Below, piece after piece: positions 60,726-64,000 of a stretch of DNA of 64,000 nt (its first letter is position 1; every line of letters starts with the position of its first letter). The DNA is from Lachnoclostridium sp. (lineage in GTDB: Bacteria; Bacteroidota; Bacteroidia; Bacteroidales; Muribaculaceae). The stretch covers positions 718,053 through 782,052 of the forward strand of contig JAMPAP010000001.1 in assembly GCA_023667185.1 (NCBI GenBank), read 5' to 3'. The position numbers were made by a program, and so were the translations under genes. A model generated the notes under the pieces. The model was not told where the DNA came from and made no database searches. It saw only the letters and a program-made list of their open reading frames with translations.

Positions 60726-61946
60726 ATGAAAAAATTCTTTATCACCTCAGTAATCGCTGCTATGGCTACCTCAGCCATGGCCGCTACAACTACTCTTGAA
60801 GTTACAGTCAATAATCCCGGTAATACTCCACGCGAGGCAGTGCCCGTGACTGTTAACCTCGCTGAAGTTGTACGCGGAATGAATGTCGCTTCCGCCACCG
60901 TAGTCATTGACGGTAAGGAAGTAGCATGCCAGCTCGATGACCTTAATAAAGATGGCGTGCCCGAAGAACTCGTCTGGGTGACTGACGTCGCTCCAAAATC
61001 AGCTGCTACCGCCGAAGTTACTCTCTCTGACGAGGGCACGATGAAGACTTTCGAGCCGCAGACTTACGCCTACATCAAGCTCCGCGACGAAAAAAAGAAA
61101 TATCCCAAGATCGTGGCTATAGAATTTCCCGGCGATGCTGACACCCGCATTATGTATAATTCGATCTACGGCCACGGCGCCGTGATGGAAGGCTTCTACA
61201 ATGCCATACGTATATATATGGATAATCGCCAGAGCATCGACATTTATGGCAAAAACAAGCTCCAGCTCGAGCTCGACGTCACCGGTTTCTACACCACCCC
61301 CGAGCAGCTCGCCGAGGGTTACGGCCACGATATCCTTTGGGCCGGAAAGTCAGTGGCTGCAGGTTCGTTCCGCGGCTATCAGAACCATGCCACCTGCTAT
61401 ATTGACACTGTCGCCTCTCGCGGCCAGCGAGTTGTGGTCAGTGGCTCGGTGCGCTCTATCGTTGAGGTTACTGATCACGGCTGGATCTACAACGGCAAGC
61501 GCCACGAGATGACCCAACGTTACACCCTCTGGGCCGGGCATCGTGACTACGACGTGGATATCAATATCATAGGCACCACTCCCGAGGACGTCTATGCCAC
61601 CGGAGTTCAGAAAATGGAAAGTGATAACGAGGGCTTCGTTGCCACCTCAGGCCTCGCGGCTTGCTGGGGCAGCAATGTGCCTGAAAAGAAATATGCTGAC
61701 CTCGTGGAATGGGTTGGCCTCGGCGTCTCAGTTGACCCGAAATACCTCAATGGTGTCACCGAAGATACTGACAATTACCTGACTTTCCTTCGCCCTGATC
61801 GTCAAGGCAATATCTCTTACGGCGTCAATATGGCTTCAGTGCGCGAGCCCGACGGATTTAAAGATGCCCCGGCATGGATGAAATATCTTAACCAATGGCA
61901 TAACGACCGCCTCAATCCATGCACCGTGACTATCAAAAAGAAATAA
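60726..61946 (+). CDS. Exported DUF4861-family protein
   Basis: 406 aa from the ATG at 60726, which begins a signal peptide (MKKFFITSVIAAMATSAMAA). The mature part contains an N-terminal beta region (TLEVTVNNPGNTPREAVPVT, DLNKDGVPEELVWV) and the DUF4861 core (YNSIYGHGAVMEGFYNAIRI, SIDIYGKNKLQLELDVTGFY, RYTLWAGHRDYDVDINIIG). DUF4861 proteins are found in Bacteroidetes polysaccharide loci, particularly for pectin and rhamnogalacturonan, often beside unsaturated glycuronyl hydrolases or lyases. Catalytic function not visible to me. Part of the cluster 59935-64000. Confidence 0.82.
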   Translation: MKKFFITSVIAAMATSAMAATTTLEVTVNNPGNTPREAVPVTVNLAEVVRGMNVASATVVIDGKEVACQLDDLNKDGVPEELVWVTDVAPKSAATAEVTLSDEGTMKTFEPQTYAYIKLRDEKKKYPKIVAIEFPGDADTRIMYNSIYGHGAVMEGFYNAIRIYMDNRQSIDIYGKNKLQLELDVTGFYTTPEQLAEGYGHDILWAGKSVAAGSFRGYQNHATCYIDTVASRGQRVVVSGSVRSIVEVTDHGWIYNGKRHEMTQRYTLWAGHRDYDVDINIIGTTPEDVYATGVQKMESDNEGFVATSGLAACWGSNVPEKKYADLVEWVGLGVSVDPKYLNGVTEDTDNYLTFLRPDRQGNISYGVNMASVREPDGFKDAPAWMKYLNQWHNDRLNPCTVTIKKK

Positions 61947-61968
61947 TACCTTAATCAATTTATAACCT

Positions 61969-62406
61969 GTGAAAAAGAAATTATTAGCAATTGCTTGTCT
62001 GGCTCTCTCATGCGGCTCAGCTATGGCCGATGCCGTGCTGACTGTAAACGGACAGCAAGTTGAAAAGGCTGTAGCAAGTCTGTCGTTTGATGGTGACGAC
62101 GTCATCATCTCTTATGGCGACAACTCTTCTTCCCGCCACGATATGGGTGACGCAGTGTTAAACTTTAACGATATTACCGGCATCGGCCAACTCACGTTCT
62201 CTAAGCTCTCCGTGACTGTAGGGGAGACCATTGTAGTAAAAGGTATCGCTCCCGGAACAACAATCCAGGTGTTTGACATCCGCGGACGCCTCGTGACTGC
62301 CGCCACAAGCGCTGACGATGAGTGCACCCTCGACCTCTCCGGTGTGCAACCCGATGTGTACCTGCTCCGCGCAGGCAACCAGATTGTAAAATTTGTAAAA
62401 CACTGA
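61969..62406 (+). CDS. Small exported protein with type IX sorting tail
   Basis: 145 aa beginning with GTG at 61969 (KKKLLAIACLALSCGSAMA signal peptide). Residues ~22-70 are a short beta-rich piece with SFDGDDVIISYGDNSSSRHD. Residues ~72-145 form a sorting-domain-like tail: LSVTVGETIVVKGIAPGTTI, QVFDIRGRLVTAA, LDLSGVQPDVYLLRAGNQIV then KFVKH, the 'V-x-G-x-Y-x-(I/L)' pattern of type A C-terminal domains. It is a cargo with hardly any cargo: either a remnant of a larger enzyme or a small surface protein. Lies between DUF4861 and the PL1 lyase. Confidence 0.75.
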   Translation: MKKKLLAIACLALSCGSAMADAVLTVNGQQVEKAVASLSFDGDDVIISYGDNSSSRHDMGDAVLNFNDITGIGQLTFSKLSVTVGETIVVKGIAPGTTIQVFDIRGRLVTAATSADDECTLDLSGVQPDVYLLRAGNQIVKFVKH

Positions 62407-62410
62407 TGCC

Positions 62411-64000
62411 GTGAAGAAGTTTTTTCCCTGCATGATAGCCGCTCTTATCGCTATCGCTTGCTCTACCGGTGCAATGGCTCAGAAGAGCTGGAGCTTCGCC
62501 GCTTTTTCAGCCAACGATGTCGCCAATCTCGGCGCCGATGTTACCAACTGGGAGCACGAATCATCCTCATCCAACGATCGTTACAAAAACATAACTACAT
62601 TTACTAATTCGCCCCTGATCGCCAACGGTGCTGAACTCGAGACCACTGCCGGGCTCAACTTCACCGCTCCTTCGGCCGACGCTATCCGCTGCGATATCAA
62701 GGGTAAACGTATCTCCCTCAACAAGGCTAATGCTGCGATAATTATCCCGAACCTTACGGCCGGCACCTCGGTCACCGTTAAGTGCAAGACTTCAAGCAAG
62801 GACACTGCCCGCGGCCTGAACGTTACAAACCTTACCCCCGTGTCAGGTTCATTCAACGCAACTTCGCTTGACGACCAGACAAACGTAGGTACCGTTACCG
62901 CTGACGGCGACGTTACGATCGCTGCTACAGGTGGTATGTATGTCTACTCGGTAGAAATAAGCGCTGATGGCGAAACTCCTACCCCCGACGTCCCCGTGAC
63001 CGGCGGCACTATTCTTAATCTCGGTGTAAACCAGATGAATGTGCTCCTCAAGTCAGGTGAAATGAAATATTTCAATACTTCTGAAGTGGCCAATGTGGAA
63101 TTCTCAGGCAACAAGATGACTATCAACTCTCTTGCCTCTGGTGTAGAACCCGTGGTTTACGACGGTATCGTATCTTCTGTTTCATTCCGCAAGGCTGAAG
63201 GTGGCAGCGGTCCTGTTATCGACAATCCTGAAGGCAAGGTCGCTCTTAAAGAAGCAAAAGGTTGGAACGAAGCCGCTTATGTGAAATGGCTCCCTTACAC
63301 CGGCGCTGATACTTACAAAGTTTATGTAAAAGCTGAAGCAGCTTCTGACTGGAAAGCTCTTGACGACCAGCTCATCCGCAACTATGGCTCTTACGGCCGC
63401 GCTGATGCTATGGGACTCGCTGCCGGAACATACGCCATGAAGGTAGTGCCCGTGGTCAGCGGTACTGAGGTCAACGATGCCGCCAATGAGATCAGTGGCC
63501 TCGAAGTAACAGCCTTTGACCGCGCCGGATTCGCTCACAAGAACTTCAATGGCGGCGTAGGTGCCTACAATAACGACGGTACTCTCAAGTCAGGCGCTCA
63601 GGTGCTCTACGTTACCAACGACAATTTCAACACCATCTCTATGGCGCTCCCCTCCAACAATAAGGGTGGAACTGAAACCTACGTTGGTCTCGGCGAAATC
63701 TTCAAGGCTCATCAGAAGGGTTACTGCACAACTCCTATCGCTGTCCGCATCATCGGCCAAATCGACGTTGACAAGATCGGTGCAGCCCAGCTTTACACTG
63801 ACCAGAAAGGTTTGCTCCTCAAAGGCAACGACACCGATATGAACTTCCAGATCACCCTCGAAGGCGTAGGTGACGATGCTTCGTTCAAGGGCTTCGGCGC
63901 CGGCTTCGTCAACGGCTCCGGCATAGAGATGCGTAACCTCGGCGTGATGCTCCACGGCTCAAGCAACGACTGTGTGGAAGTCAAAGGTTCTCACCATATC
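62411..64000 (+). CDS. Secreted family 1 pectate lyase (3' end beyond window)
   Basis: Open from a GTG at 62411 to the window end (530 codons visible). A signal peptide (FPCMIAALIAIACSTGAMAQ) is followed by a beta-sandwich of the carbohydrate-binding kind (~24-185), a second module to about 300, and fibronectin-like AYVKWLPYTGADTYKVYVKA (about 298). From about 378 the beta-helix starts with DRAGFAHKNFNGGVGAYNND then GTLKSGAQVLYVT. GYCTTPIAVRIIGQID and GAGFVNGSGIEMRNLGVMLH then GSSNDCVEVKGSHHI match the pectate lyase PL1 core up to the calcium-site region. Together with the esterase and DUF4861 it forms a pectin-degradation cluster. The catalytic Arg and any sorting tail lie outside the window. 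Confidence 0.87.
   Translation, partial: MKKFFPCMIAALIAIACSTGAMAQKSWSFAAFSANDVANLGADVTNWEHESSSSNDRYKNITTFTNSPLIANGAELETTAGLNFTAPSADAIRCDIKGKRISLNKANAAIIIPNLTAGTSVTVKCKTSSKDTARGLNVTNLTPVSGSFNATSLDDQTNVGTVTADGDVTIAATGGMYVYSVEISADGETPTPDVPVTGGTILNLGVNQMNVLLKSGEMKYFNTSEVANVEFSGNKMTINSLASGVEPVVYDGIVSSVSFRKAEGGSGPVIDNPEGKVALKEAKGWNEAAYVKWLPYTGADTYKVYVKAEAASDWKALDDQLIRNYGSYGRADAMGLAAGTYAMKVVPVVSGTEVNDAANEISGLEVTAFDRAGFAHKNFNGGVGAYNNDGTLKSGAQVLYVTNDNFNTISMALPSNNKGGTETYVGLGEIFKAHQKGYCTTPIAVRIIGQIDVDKIGAAQLYTDQKGLLLKGNDTDMNFQITLEGVGDDASFKGFGAGFVNGSGIEMRNLGVMLHGSSNDCVEVKGSHHI

Overview
The window looks like a piece of chromosome from a gut Bacteroidales bacterium, most likely of the Muribaculaceae (S24-7) type; that family assignment is inference. 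The signs are Bacteroidetes promoters (TTTG, 19-20 bases, TAnnTTTG) upstream of several genes and RNAs, TonB-dependent receptors with carboxypeptidase-like N-terminal domains, a BACON-type lipoprotein, the type IX secretion protein PorV with cargo carrying C-terminal sorting tails, a Nudix-family xylose regulator, and the Ala/Glu-rich tail on ribosomal protein S16. Most genes have balanced base composition. A few are clearly AT-richer and look acquired: 7.4-8.7 kb, 39.7-41.6 kb and 47.4-50.3 kb.

Layout. 1-7 kb: tandem tRNA-Val genes, a cobalamin adenosyltransferase, a surface lipoprotein plus a structured ncRNA with a textbook promoter (this pair lies between two 32-bp direct repeats), rlmH, and a secreted family 9 pectate lyase. 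7-10.4 kb: an insertion-sequence remnant fused to a broken gene, then an ATPase/RloB pair resembling the AbiL phage-defence system. 10.5-15.8 kb: a xylose operon transcribed leftward (regulator, xylulokinase, isomerase, symporter). 16-22 kb: glycerate kinase, a LysM/periplasmic-binding protein with an outer-membrane barrel partner, a plug-only TonB receptor fragment and a Na/phosphate cotransporter. 22.3-31.3 kb: a seven-gene operon of TonB receptor, DUF4876-like lipoprotein, large outer-membrane barrel, ABC ATPase, permease, DUF4857-like membrane protein and a small Cys/His lipoprotein. It looks like one envelope-spanning system of unknown substrate and is the best candidate here for an undescribed pathway.

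31.4-47.3 kb: a Fic protein with an almost leaderless promoter, a second TonB receptor, an AddA-like helicase-nuclease in an operon with a YciH/SUI1 protein and two small lipoproteins, a CoiA-like protein, tRNA-Pro, uvrB, thiol peroxidase, a thioredoxin-fold lipid-carrier-like protein and a YitT membrane protein. 47.4-51.6 kb: an island with a structured RNA-like leader, a C10 cysteine protease carrying a sorting tail, and an Rpn-family nuclease with a tandem-repeat tail. 51.7-59.8 kb: purT, rpsP, a membrane protein, tRNA-Leu, a repeat-bounded cassette with an unknown gene, porV, ispF, a NapH-like ferredoxin, a 160-bp palindromic element, thyA-folA and tRNA-Arg. 59.9-64 kb: a pectin-degradation cluster (esterase, DUF4861 protein, small sorting-tail protein, family 1 pectate lyase running off the end).

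A recurrent theme is small dispersed DNA. The nonamer AGTGACGAT sits at gene boundaries eight times, often supplying the stop codon, and it also forms the ends of the palindromic element before thyA. A second intergenic repeat family keeps a hairpin while the bases change. Both deserve a genome-wide search.
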